Source: Clostridium folliculivorans (lineage in GTDB: Bacteria; Bacillota; Clostridia; Clostridiales; Clostridiaceae). From it: a DNA stretch of 64,000 nucleotides. Location: NCBI RefSeq assembly GCF_024341905.1, contig NZ_BQXY01000001.1, forward strand, positions 1,211,013-1,275,012. Direction: 5' to 3'. The notes below the pieces were generated by a model, which was not told where the DNA came from, did no database searches, and saw only the letters and a list, made by a program, of their open reading frames with translations. The translations under genes were made by a program, and so were the position numbers. This document shows, one piece after another, positions 7,542 to 16,847 of the stretch. Numbering within the stretch: the stretch's first letter is position 1; every line of letters begins with the position of its first letter.

Positions 7542-9848
7542 GTGAAAAAAAGGATTTGTATATCTGTATTGACGTTAGTTTATTTACTGTATTTATACGC
7601 TATAATTACAAATAATAATATGATTGGAGATTTGTTATCGCCTGTCCTGATGCTAGTTATTTCATGCGTTATTTTTTATGGCTTTGTAAAGAAACAGGAA
7701 GTAGCCATTTTAAAATGGCTTGGAATTTTGCTTACCTTAGCAGCTTTTTCATGGTTTTTATGCGATATTTGGTGGGGAATCCAGACCTTGGTGCTCCATA
7801 GCAATCCAGAAGAAAGTTTCATTACTGTCTATGGGTATTCTTTAACAAATCTTTTTCTGTTTTTGGCAACGGCAGTTGCAGTACGTGAAGACATAAAGAA
7901 GATGAATAAGATACAAGCCATGTTAGATGCTATAATTGTTTCGGTAAATATCGCAGTGCTTCTTTGGCTTTTTGTATTTGATCAAAATAGTGATAAAGTG
8001 GTATTGCTTTTAAATGATAAAATATCAATGGCGTCATTAATTACTGATGTTATCATATATGCATGGATCAATGTTTGGGCATTTTCAACAAGGACAATAG
8101 AGCCACCATTGCACCATCGAGTTATAGTGGCAGGTACCCTTGTATTTGTCATTACTGATTTTATTTATTATTATATTTATTTTTATTCAGACTATAAACC
8201 AAACTCGTGGGTTGATGGCGCATATGTTATTGCATTTAGCTTGATGGCAGCTTCAGCAGTTTTAAAAGGTAAAGTAAAGAAAGAAAAGCCTGATTTAATA
8301 CCAGTTAAAGCTAAAAAGAGAGTATGCTGCAAGCTAGGTGTAGAACTATTTATATTATTTGTTCCAGTAGTAGTTCTTATTTTTAAAAGAAATGAAATTG
8401 AGTATTTTGTATTACTTGTGATGGCACTTCTTGTTTACTATGTACTTATTAATTTTACTCAGAAAAGTCTTTTTCAAGAGAAGTTATTAGAACTAGAAAA
8501 AAAGAATGTACTTGAATTAGAGAAAAAGGTAAAGGAAAGAACAGAGGAGATCACTAAGCTACTAAATACTGATTTTGTTACAGGACTATATAATAGAAGG
8601 TATTTTGAAGCCAGGCTATCAAAAAGTTTAAAAAATCTTCGACAGGATGAATTAATTTCATTGTTATATATAGAACTGAACAAGTCCAAATCAATCAAAT
8701 ATTTATACGGTAAAGATACTGCTGAAAAACTTTTGAAAAATGTATCTGAAGCTCTATATCAGATAGTGAGTAAAAATGGTGGCTTTATTGCTACTTATGG
8801 AGATGATACATTTGCAGTGAAGATAAAAGGTTATGATGCAGAGGCAGTTGCAGAAAAAATTGCAATGGAGATTATAGATAGATGTAATGAACTGTTTTTT
8901 GTAGACAACCATGGTATAAGGGTTACTTTAAATATTGGAACTTCATGTTATCCACGGGATACTTTAGATGAAAATAATTTGATAAAAAATGCTGATGCTG
9001 CAATGACGCAGGCTCGTAACAAAGGCTTCAATAGAGTTCAGGGCTATAGTGACAAGATTGGAAAGATTACTGACAATAGTCATATGATTGAGGTTAAGCT
9101 TAAAAAAGTAGTATTCGATAAAGAATTTGTTTTATACTATCAACCACAGGTCTACTGTAAGGATGGTAGCTTATCTGGTTTTGAGACATTGATACGCTGG
9201 TTTGAAGGTGGTACTAATTTTATTCCACCTCTGGATTTTATTCCTTTAGCAGAAGAGAATGGTATAATTGTTCCCTTAGGATACTGGATTATTGAAAATG
9301 CAGCAAAGCAGTATGCTTTATGGAAAGAAAAAACTGGGCATGACTACAGAATTGCTGTAAATGTATCATCAAAACAATTAGTGGAAGTGGATTTTGTTGA
9401 TAGATTAGAAGCTATATTGAAAAAATACGATATTAAGCCAGAATTATTTGAAGTGGAGATAACAGAGACAATACAGATTGAAAGCAGCATTAATATCCAA
9501 GAAACCTTAAAGGAACTTAAAAAACTGGGTGTTTCTATAGCTATTGACGACTTTGGGACAGGTTATTCCTCTTTATATTATCTTAAAAATATTCCTGCTG
9601 ATCGTATAAAAATAGCAAAGGAACTAATCGACAATGTAGAAAGCGATTTTTATTCCAAAGCTATTATCCAAATGGTTATCTCCGTTGCAAAAATGAAGGG
9701 TAACAAGGTAATTGCTGAAGGAGTTGAAACCAAAGAGCAGTGGGAGTGCTTGCAAAAATTAGACTGTGATGAGATTCAGGGCTACTATTTTGCAAAACCT
9801 ATGCCTGCAGGTGATATCGAAGAAAAGTGGATTAAGAAAGAAAAGTAA
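7542..9848 (+). CDS. Membrane GGDEF-EAL protein, probable c-di-GMP phosphodiesterase
   Basis: 768 aa, GTG start behind AAAGGAGGGTG. Residues 1-310 hold about eight to nine membrane helices, then a short coiled coil (LELEKKNVLELEKKVKERTEE). The GGDEF domain is degenerate: the signature is YGDDTF near residue 417 and the metal-binding aspartate region reads IELNKSKSIK, so cyclase activity is unlikely. The EAL domain keeps most catalytic positions: ETLIRW (~547), NVSS, EITET, DDFGTGYSSL (~669), the lysine in IKIAK, AEGVET and EIQGYY. It most likely hydrolyses c-di-GMP, perhaps under control of GTP binding by the dead GGDEF. Tandem c-di-GMP-II riboswitches at 34.7 kb could respond to it. Confidence 0.85.
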   Translation: MKKRICISVLTLVYLLYLYAIITNNNMIGDLLSPVLMLVISCVIFYGFVKKQEVAILKWLGILLTLAAFSWFLCDIWWGIQTLVLHSNPEESFITVYGYSLTNLFLFLATAVAVREDIKKMNKIQAMLDAIIVSVNIAVLLWLFVFDQNSDKVVLLLNDKISMASLITDVIIYAWINVWAFSTRTIEPPLHHRVIVAGTLVFVITDFIYYYIYFYSDYKPNSWVDGAYVIAFSLMAASAVLKGKVKKEKPDLIPVKAKKRVCCKLGVELFILFVPVVVLIFKRNEIEYFVLLVMALLVYYVLINFTQKSLFQEKLLELEKKNVLELEKKVKERTEEITKLLNTDFVTGLYNRRYFEARLSKSLKNLRQDELISLLYIELNKSKSIKYLYGKDTAEKLLKNVSEALYQIVSKNGGFIATYGDDTFAVKIKGYDAEAVAEKIAMEIIDRCNELFFVDNHGIRVTLNIGTSCYPRDTLDENNLIKNADAAMTQARNKGFNRVQGYSDKIGKITDNSHMIEVKLKKVVFDKEFVLYYQPQVYCKDGSLSGFETLIRWFEGGTNFIPPLDFIPLAEENGIIVPLGYWIIENAAKQYALWKEKTGHDYRIAVNVSSKQLVEVDFVDRLEAILKKYDIKPELFEVEITETIQIESSINIQETLKELKKLGVSIAIDDFGTGYSSLYYLKNIPADRIKIAKELIDNVESDFYSKAIIQMVISVAKMKGNKVIAEGVETKEQWECLQKLDCDEIQGYYFAKPMPAGDIEEKWIKKEK

Positions 9849-9864
9849 TAGAAAAAGTATAAAT

Positions 9865-9915
9865 TAAAGACCTTTAGTTAACAGTTAAGTGCATGTTAAT
9901 TAGAGGTCTTAATTG
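9865..9915 (+). terminator. Hairpin after the GGDEF-EAL gene
   Basis: AATTAAAGACCT and AGGTCTTAATT form a stem, with a second small GTTAA/TTAAT stem inside. The T-run is poor, so termination efficiency is uncertain. Confidence 0.5.
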
Positions 9916-10000
9916 ATTCAACATTAAAATCTGATATTTTGGATAAGATGGAGTGTTCGACCTTTTGGAGAAAATAATAAGTTTAGGGAGAAAATAATCG

Positions 10001-10324
10001 ATGTTAATAGCAAATAACAATGAAGAAATTAAAAATATAATCAGTAATAATGAAATGGTGATCTTATATTTTAGCAATAAGGTTTGTGGAGCTTGCGATG
10101 TTATTAGAATTAAGATTCAAGATATATTAGAAGTTTATTCTAAAGTAAAGCTCATTGATATTAATGGTGAAGAACAAATAGAATTAGCAGCACAGCATAA
10201 TGTTTTTTCCTTTCCTTTAGCTATACTTTATGTTGATGGCAAAGAAGTGATAAGAGTTGGAAGGAATGTTAATTTACTTGAACTAGAAGGTACTATTAAG
10301 AGATATTATGATATGTTGTTTTAG
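10001..10324 (+). CDS. Thioredoxin-like protein
   Basis: 107 aa with the thioredoxin fold: strand VILYFSNKVCGACDVIR carries the redox motif Cys-Gly-Ala-Cys, and FSFPLAILYVDGKEVIRVGR carries the cis-proline before the last strand pair. The Gly-Ala middle residues and the lack of a preceding Trp suggest a specialised reductase rather than the main thioredoxin. No signal peptide is present, so it is cytoplasmic. The ribosome binding site is AGGGAG. A wobble-containing terminator follows. Confidence 0.8.
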   Translation: MLIANNNEEIKNIISNNEMVILYFSNKVCGACDVIRIKIQDILEVYSKVKLIDINGEEQIELAAQHNVFSFPLAILYVDGKEVIRVGRNVNLLELEGTIKRYYDMLF

Positions 10325-10357
10325 AAGATTTTAATTATATATTTTTAGTATTATTAG

Positions 10358-10394
10358 AGCTTGTCAGGCAAAATTCTGATGAGCTTTTTATTTT
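10358..10394 (+). terminator. Terminator after the thioredoxin-like gene
   Basis: AGCTTGTCAG pairs with CTGATGAGCT using two G-T wobbles, followed by TTTTTATTTTTT. Confidence 0.65.
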
Positions 10395-10422
10395 TTAGAT
10401 ATGCTCAAAAGGGTCTTGTTTA

Positions 10423-10468
10423 AAACGGTCAATGGAGGTAATATGACAATATAATCCATTGACCGTTT
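10423..10468 (+). promoter_or_regulatory. Probable TetR operator, 14-bp perfect inverted repeat
   Basis: AAACGGTCAATGGA (10423-10436) and TCCATTGACCGTTT (10455-10468) are perfect inverted copies separated by 18 bases that contain a TATAAT (10450-10455). The site lies just before the TetR gene, as expected for autorepression. Confidence 0.55.
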
Positions 10469-10493
10469 TGGTTAATGGGCATGGAGGTATCCT

Positions 10494-11147
10494 ATGAATG
10501 AAAAGTTTTTTAAGCTTCCTCAGGAAAGGCAAAATCAGATTATAAATAGTGCGCTTAAGGTTTTTTCAAAGGCAAGCTATTATCAGACATCTACTCTTGA
10601 AATTGCTAGGGAAGCGGAAATATCAAAGGGGCTTTTGTTTTATTATTTTAAAAACAAGAAGGAACTGTATCTTTTTCTATATGAGTACTGCGTGAAGCTG
10701 TCGCTTAAAGAGATTGATGAAAACAGAAGTGTAGAGGAACGAGATTTTTTTGAAATAGTCCTGAAGTCCCAAAGGCTAAAGTGCAAATTGATGAAGAAGT
10801 ATAGATATATATATGAATTTATAGTTAAAGTGTACAAAGAAAGTGATGAAGAGGTCATAGAGGACATAGCTAGATTTTCAGAACCATTGATTAATAATAA
10901 CTACAAGAATTTTTTTGAGAAGATAGATAGAAAAAAGTTTAGAGAAGGAGTGGATATTCCTCTGCTTTTCCAATCGCTGCAATGGTGTGCAGATGGTTTT
11001 ATGAGAAATGCCTTAAGCTCAAATAAAACCATAGACGAAATAGACTTAGAGTTTTCAAAGATATTGGAGATGTATAAACAAAATTTCTATAAGGAGGAAT
11101 TCGCATGTACTACGATGAATACGGAAATAGGGAAAACCACACAATAG
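10494..11147 (+). CDS. TetR-family transcriptional regulator
   Basis: 217 aa. The N-terminal helix-turn-helix is clear: IINSALKVFSKASYYQTSTL, then EIAREAEISKGLLFYYFKNK with the recognition helix. The rest is the helical ligand-binding domain, with no identifiable effector. GGAGG precedes ATG 10494. Its 3' end overlaps the hydrolase gene by 43 bases, and that gene's AGGAGG lies inside this coding sequence, so the two are one operon. A large inverted repeat in the promoter is the likely operator. Confidence 0.85.
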   Translation: MNEKFFKLPQERQNQIINSALKVFSKASYYQTSTLEIAREAEISKGLLFYYFKNKKELYLFLYEYCVKLSLKEIDENRSVEERDFFEIVLKSQRLKCKLMKKYRYIYEFIVKVYKESDEEVIEDIARFSEPLINNNYKNFFEKIDRKKFREGVDIPLLFQSLQWCADGFMRNALSSNKTIDEIDLEFSKILEMYKQNFYKEEFACTTMNTEIGKTTQ

Positions 11148-11830
11148 TATTTCTACATGGAGCAGCGGCTACAGATACCTTTTGCAATCAATATTGTTTT
11201 AAGGACAAGTACAATTTGGTTGTGCCCCATCTTTACGGAAGTGGCAAAGAAGTGGAGGAAATCTATGAACCTGAAAAGACCATAAAGGCTTTGGCTGAGC
11301 TTATACAAGGACTGGGTAAGGATAAGGTTACACTAATTGGTCATTCTCTTGGTGGTGAGCTTGCAGTGGCAATGGTATCACAATATGAATATTTGTTTGA
11401 TAAGGCAGTATTTTTAAGTGCCTGGGTATGCTCAACGCAAAAGTCTATTGATAAGTATGTAAAGCTATCAAAGTATTCAAGTTTTACATTGAAATTTAGC
11501 TCTCTCATAAGGCTCCAAGCAAAATACTGGCACTATACAAAGCAGCAGGAAGATTTTATGGTTGAGTATTCAAAAAAGATAACTGCAGAGCAGTATACAG
11601 CTTGGTTCAAGAATCGTATTTTACTTGACGATAATACCAATTATCCTAATGTAAATATACCTATGCTAGCTGTATGCGGCAAAAAGGAAATTAAAGAAAT
11701 GAAAACCTCCATTGAGGAGCTTGGCAAAAGAAATCCTAACTGCAAAACAATATTCTTAGACAATGCAAATCATGATTTTCCTCTAAGAAAGGCTGAGGTT
11801 ATAAACCCAATACTTTTAGATTTTATTTAA
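11105..11830 (+). CDS. Alpha/beta hydrolase
   Basis: 241 aa. The oxyanion-hole segment is VFLHGAAATD near the start, the nucleophile elbow is IGHSLGGELA (Ser in G-H-S-L-G), and the C-terminal histidine lies in NANHDFPLRK. The acid residue is probably in the segment before it. A cap region of helices spans roughly residues 120-175. It should cleave an ester or amide that the TetR partner may sense. ATG 11105 has AAGGAGGA 7 bases upstream and overlaps the regulator gene. Confidence 0.8.
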   Translation: MYYDEYGNRENHTIVFLHGAAATDTFCNQYCFKDKYNLVVPHLYGSGKEVEEIYEPEKTIKALAELIQGLGKDKVTLIGHSLGGELAVAMVSQYEYLFDKAVFLSAWVCSTQKSIDKYVKLSKYSSFTLKFSSLIRLQAKYWHYTKQQEDFMVEYSKKITAEQYTAWFKNRILLDDNTNYPNVNIPMLAVCGKKEIKEMKTSIEELGKRNPNCKTIFLDNANHDFPLRKAEVINPILLDFI

Positions 11831-12214
11831 AGCATATCGTATATATCCCTCACAAAGTAATGATCACATATCATGAATTTTTTTAAATGGTGTTAATCTT
11901 CTAAATTGTATCATTTATGATTACTTCAATCTTAAAAAATATCTATTCTCGTAGGAAGGATTTCAAAAGTTAATGACTTGATGAAACCTTTCTAAAGTTA
12001 TGTTAGAGAGGGGGTATTAGTGATGAAGTTGAACGTGCATTTTCTTAAGTGTCAAATAGAGGTTATAAAATTAGACAGATTATATATAAAATAACTTCAA
12101 AAGCAGCAGGGCTTTATTGACAATAAATATGCTAAATGCTAATATTTTATTCATAATATGAACCGATTTGAAGATTTTTTGAACAATTTGAAATGTAAGA
12201 GGATGGATATTTAA
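11831..12214 (+). other. Intergenic region before the DeoR gene
   Basis: No confident gene. A 23-codon ORF (ATG 12023, reading MKLNVHFLKCQIEVIK) follows GAGGGGG and may be chance or a leader. The right end carries the motif AATATGAACCGAT (12155-12167), which recurs before the glucosidase. Confidence 0.4.
12155..12167 (+). promoter_or_regulatory. Candidate DeoR operator (AATATGAACC motif) before the regulator
   Basis: AATATGAACCGAT occurs 48 bases before the DeoR start and matches the motif repeated three times before the glucosidase gene. Confidence 0.45.
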
Positions 12215-12955
12215 ATGATAGTTTCAGATAAATGGAATAAGGTAATGGATTATTTGAGTCAGAATAAAGCTGCATCAATTCAGGATATAATGGATAAGTT
12301 TAATATGTCTAAGTCCACAGTGAGGAGAGGTCTTATTGAACTAGAAGAACTAAAGCTGGTTAAAAGGACTAGAGGTGGAGTAGAGGTAATAGAACAAGAG
12401 ATTGATTTTTCAATAACCCTCAAGGAAGCCTTTGAGAAAAATAAAGAGGAGAAAATCAAAATAGCAAAATTCGCGGCCACACTAATTAAGGACAATGATT
12501 TTGTGTTTATTGATTCAGGTTCAACCTGCTATTACTTGATTGATTATATTACAGCAAAGGATGTTACAATAGTGACTAATGGTATACTGCATATTCAAAA
12601 GCTTTTTGAAAAAGGAATCAATACCTACGTCCTTGGTGGATATGCAAAGCCTTCAGACAATATTATTTTAGGTGAGGATACTGAAAAGAAGATCAGCATG
12701 ATGAATTTTGATACCTGTTTTCTTGGTACTATAGGAATTGATGCTGAAAAAGGTTTTACTACTGTAGTATCCTTTGACGGAGAGATAAAAAAGGCTGTAA
12801 TTAAGGCTTCACATAAGTGCTATGTACTTGCAGATTCCTCAAAGTTTAATCTAAGAAAATTCTACTCCTATGGAGAGCTTACAGAAGCTACGGTTATAAC
12901 TGATAAGAAGGTTGATTTTGAAAGCGATAAACTAAATATAATTTACGCAGAGTGA
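12215..12955 (+). CDS. DeoR-family sugar-phosphate-responsive repressor
   Basis: 246 aa. The N-terminal winged helix reads IQDIMDKFNMSKSTVRRGL, followed by the classic DeoR wing RTRGGVEV. The C-terminal DeoRC domain has DSGSTCYYLID (phosphate-binding loop), IVTNGILHI, GEDTEKKISMMNFDTCFLGT and a KCYVLADSSKFN segment, the usual signature of an isomerase-like sugar-phosphate sensor. The next gene is a 6-phospho-beta-glucosidase, so the likely effector is a phosphorylated sugar from beta-glucosides. Shared AATATGAACC motifs before both genes support co-regulation. Confidence 0.85.
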   Translation: MIVSDKWNKVMDYLSQNKAASIQDIMDKFNMSKSTVRRGLIELEELKLVKRTRGGVEVIEQEIDFSITLKEAFEKNKEEKIKIAKFAATLIKDNDFVFIDSGSTCYYLIDYITAKDVTIVTNGILHIQKLFEKGINTYVLGGYAKPSDNIILGEDTEKKISMMNFDTCFLGTIGIDAEKGFTTVVSFDGEIKKAVIKASHKCYVLADSSKFNLRKFYSYGELTEATVITDKKVDFESDKLNIIYAE

Positions 12956-13043
12956 TTTAAATGGATTAGGATAGCATTATAGTTTATACAGTTAAAAGAT
13001 AGAATTTATTCGACAGACTCATTTCCCTAATGTACATTGGAAA

Positions 13044-13100
13044 AGACAATAAAAAAAATCCGCTAAAGAAGGTAGCTTTAGCGGATTTTTTTTATTGTCT
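13044..13100. terminator. Bidirectional terminator between DeoR and glucosidase genes
   Basis: ATCCGCTAAAG and CTTTAGCGGAT form a perfect stem around AAGGTAG, flanked by A8 on the left and T8 on the right; the symmetry even extends into AGACAAT/ATTGTCT. Confidence 0.9.
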
Positions 13101-13160
13101 AATTAGTTCAAAAGGAGAGAGGAGTTACAGTGAAAATGAATTTTCTTATTTAGAAAATTC

Positions 13161-13217
13161 AAAATGTGAACTGATGTGTTGAAAATATGAACCAATAATG
13201 ATAATATAGAACCATAT
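13161..13217 (+). promoter_or_regulatory. Three tandem AATATGAACC-like operators before the glucosidase
   Basis: AAAATGTGAACTGAT (13161), AATATGAACCAAT (13184) and AATATAGAACCATAT (13203) are spaced about 20 bases apart on one face of the DNA. They match the single site before the DeoR gene and are good candidates for its binding sites. Confidence 0.5.
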
Positions 13218-13229
13218 TATTAACAATAA

Positions 13230-14660
<1,431 letters not shown>

Positions 14661-14695
14661 TAAGAGGCAACTTAGTAAATTTAATAACAACATTG

Positions 14696-14730
14696 AAAGC
14701 TGTAGAGAGTAAAAATCTACAGCTTTATAT
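14696..14730 (+). terminator. Terminator after the glucosidase
   Basis: AAAGCTGTAGA pairs with TCTACAGCTTT, followed by ATATTTG. Confidence 0.65.
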
Positions 14731-14923
14731 TTGAAGAAAATAAAAGGTCAATCCTAAAACTATTTTCAAAACTCCGCTAGGTTCTTATATGATGCTTTGA
14801 AAATATATATTCCATCAGGAATATATATTGGAAGTGAATGCATCGGATTTTACAAAAGGTGTAGTCAGTTATAAGTTTTACACTAAAATATGGTATAATT
14901 CAAAAAAAGAGGGGGAGATAAGA

Positions 14924-15913
14924 ATGGATTTATTTGTTATAGGAAATGGATTTGATTTAGCTCATGGATTAAAAACTTCATATGGAGACTTTAGGGATTA
15001 CTTAGAAAGGGAAAATACATATTTTCTAAGCAAATTTGAAAAGATGTATGGAATAGGAAATCCGGATTGGATAGACAAGATTGGTGAAGATATATGGAAA
15101 AAAGATGTTAAGAATATGTTGTGGCGAGATTTTGAAGGAAATCTACCAAAAATAGATGAATCAATTATATCGGATGGAGAAGATATTGAGTTAGGAATAC
15201 AAGGAGAAGATTCTAGAGGAAGAGGGGATTCTGTAATAGGTGAGGTTCTTGATAAACATTGGAAAGAGGAGTTTGAATTTATTGAAAAGTTGGGTGATAT
15301 AGTTTCGGATTGGATTAATCAAATAGAGTTAAAGATATCTAGAAAAGCAAAGCTAATAGATAAAGAGAACTATGATAAATTCTTAACCTTTAATTATACA
15401 TTATTGTTAGAAGAAGTTTACAAGGTGAGTGATTCTAATATTTTACATATACATGGTTCTGGTGATGATAATACAATAATTGGGCACGGAGACGAAAAAG
15501 CCGCTGATGAAATGAGGAAAGAGGCGGAGGAAGCAAAAGATAATTTTAATCAATACGGGCGTAGCATATACGAGGCTATTGCAAGTTATTATGATAATAC
15601 ATTAAAAAAAGTTAAAGACTACATAGAATCTAATAGAAATTTCTTTGAAAAATTAAATAATATTAAATCAATACATATCATAGGTCACTCTTTAGGCGAT
15701 GTGGACATGCCGTATTTTCAAGAGATAAAAAACAATGTAAATAAGGATACAATGTGGAACATATATTACTATTGTGAAAGTGATAGAGAGGTTTATAAAG
15801 ATAAAATTATGTCTTTAGGAGTAAGCGAAGATAAGATTAAGCTATCACCAACTGAGTATTTTTTCAGTGGGGAAATATACGATGATGAAAGCATATCATT
15901 TTTAAATATATAG
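14924..15913 (+). CDS. abiH: AbiH-family phage abortive-infection protein
   Basis: 329 aa from ATG 14924 with AGAGGGGGAG just before it; the frame is open upstream to 14828 but without a start signal. The N-terminus MDLFVIGNGFDLAHGLKTSY is the hallmark of AbiH proteins. The middle contains FLTFNYTLLLEEVY and LHIHGS, and the end has IHIIGHSLGDVDMPYF, together the conserved AbiH blocks. Lactococcal AbiH aborts phage infection by an unknown mechanism. A TATAAT at 14894 and a hairpin terminator downstream make it a single-gene unit, typical of a mobile defence gene. Confidence 0.85.
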   Translation: MDLFVIGNGFDLAHGLKTSYGDFRDYLERENTYFLSKFEKMYGIGNPDWIDKIGEDIWKKDVKNMLWRDFEGNLPKIDESIISDGEDIELGIQGEDSRGRGDSVIGEVLDKHWKEEFEFIEKLGDIVSDWINQIELKISRKAKLIDKENYDKFLTFNYTLLLEEVYKVSDSNILHIHGSGDDNTIIGHGDEKAADEMRKEAEEAKDNFNQYGRSIYEAIASYYDNTLKKVKDYIESNRNFFEKLNNIKSIHIIGHSLGDVDMPYFQEIKNNVNKDTMWNIYYYCESDREVYKDKIMSLGVSEDKIKLSPTEYFFSGEIYDDESISFLNI

Positions 15914-16004
15914 ATAAACTACTTAAACCATTGAACTCCAAATAAAGATTTCGATTATTCTATAAATCTTTATTTGGAGATTCTCATCTGAAGTAGTTTA
16001 TCTA
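15911..16004. repeat. Nested hairpin repeat, A type (also a terminator)
   Basis: The outer arms TAGATAAACTACTT and AAGTAGTTTATCTA enclose an inner perfect stem CTCCAAATAAAGATTT / AAATCTTTATTTGGAG. A T-run follows, so it may also terminate the abiH transcript. Confidence 0.8.
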
Positions 16005-16039
16005 TTTTTTTAGGATTCAGATCTCTATAAGGTCTTCAA

Positions 16040-16579
16040 TTATGAAATAATACTGCAAATTAATTTTGCTAAAGCTTCAGGGCTGGTATGTAGATTGTTC
16101 TCCATCCAGCTTGATTTAACATTATAGAAGCCTCCAATAAGAAAAGCCTTTATTAAGGCAAATTCTTCATCATTATACTGTGGCATAGAAGGTCTAAGTA
16201 TGTCCAGTGTCTTAAGCATGATTTCATTGTAGTGTTCAACTAGTAAGTGTTCGCAACCGCTGCTTTTAACTAAGTATAGTAAGTCAGAATAGCTTTTCCA
16301 GAAGGTAAAATAAGTTAAGGTTATCTGATAGATTGATTTGTCTTCAAGGGAAAGCAATTTTTCAGATATTTCATCGCATACTTTGTTGCTGTATTCCTGT
16401 ATAATCTCATCTTTGGACTTATAATGACGATAAAAAGTCTGTCTTGATACATCAGCTTGCAAGGTGATTTGCTTTATAGTTATTTCACTGTATTTATATT
16501 CTTTTAAAAGCTCCATAAAAGCATTTATGATCCATTCCTTATATTTTAAAGCGGTTTTGTTTTGATTTACATTTTCCAA
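16040..16579 (-). CDS. TetR-family regulator divergent from the alcohol dehydrogenase
   Basis: 179 aa from a TTG at 16577-16579, chosen because GAAGGGAG stands 10 bases upstream; the ATG at 16607 overlaps no ribosome binding site. The helix-turn-helix reads ITIKQITLQADVSRQTFYRH, followed by YKSKDEIIQEY. The C-terminal part is the helical domain of the AcrR-like TetR_C class with FLIGGFYNVKSSW. It faces the iron alcohol dehydrogenase across a 270-base spacer that contains inverted copies of AGTGTCRCAG (16582-16591 and 16673-16682), possible operators. Confidence 0.8.
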   Translation of the reverse strand: MENVNQNKTALKYKEWIINAFMELLKEYKYSEITIKQITLQADVSRQTFYRHYKSKDEIIQEYSNKVCDEISEKLLSLEDKSIYQITLTYFTFWKSYSDLLYLVKSSGCEHLLVEHYNEIMLKTLDILRPSMPQYNDEEFALIKAFLIGGFYNVKSSWMENNLHTSPEALAKLICSIIS

Positions 16580-16847
16580 AACTGTGACACTCCCTTCAAT
16601 TTGTATCACTTGCGGGCAAACCCTTGAAAAGTGAAATTTAAGTAATTATAATACAAAATAAAAAGTGTTACAAGTGTCGCAGAAATTTATGTAGATTATT
16701 CAGCAAAAGTAGTTAACTATAGGGGATATTAATTGTATACCATTAGTGAAAGACAGGCTATAGGAGAAATCAGGAGAGGAACATTGGTATACAGTATTTA
16801 CAGTGAACAGGATTAAGATAATAAAGGTTTTATAGGAGGAGAGAGAA

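Noticed and set aside
9874-10077. 67-codon minus-strand ORF with a hydrophobic start
   Set aside because: It overlaps the thioredoxin-like gene on the opposite strand and the terminator region, and has no Shine-Dalgarno.
12023-12094. 23-codon ORF after GAGGGGG before the DeoR gene
   Set aside because: It is possible as a leader peptide but too short to support without comparative data.
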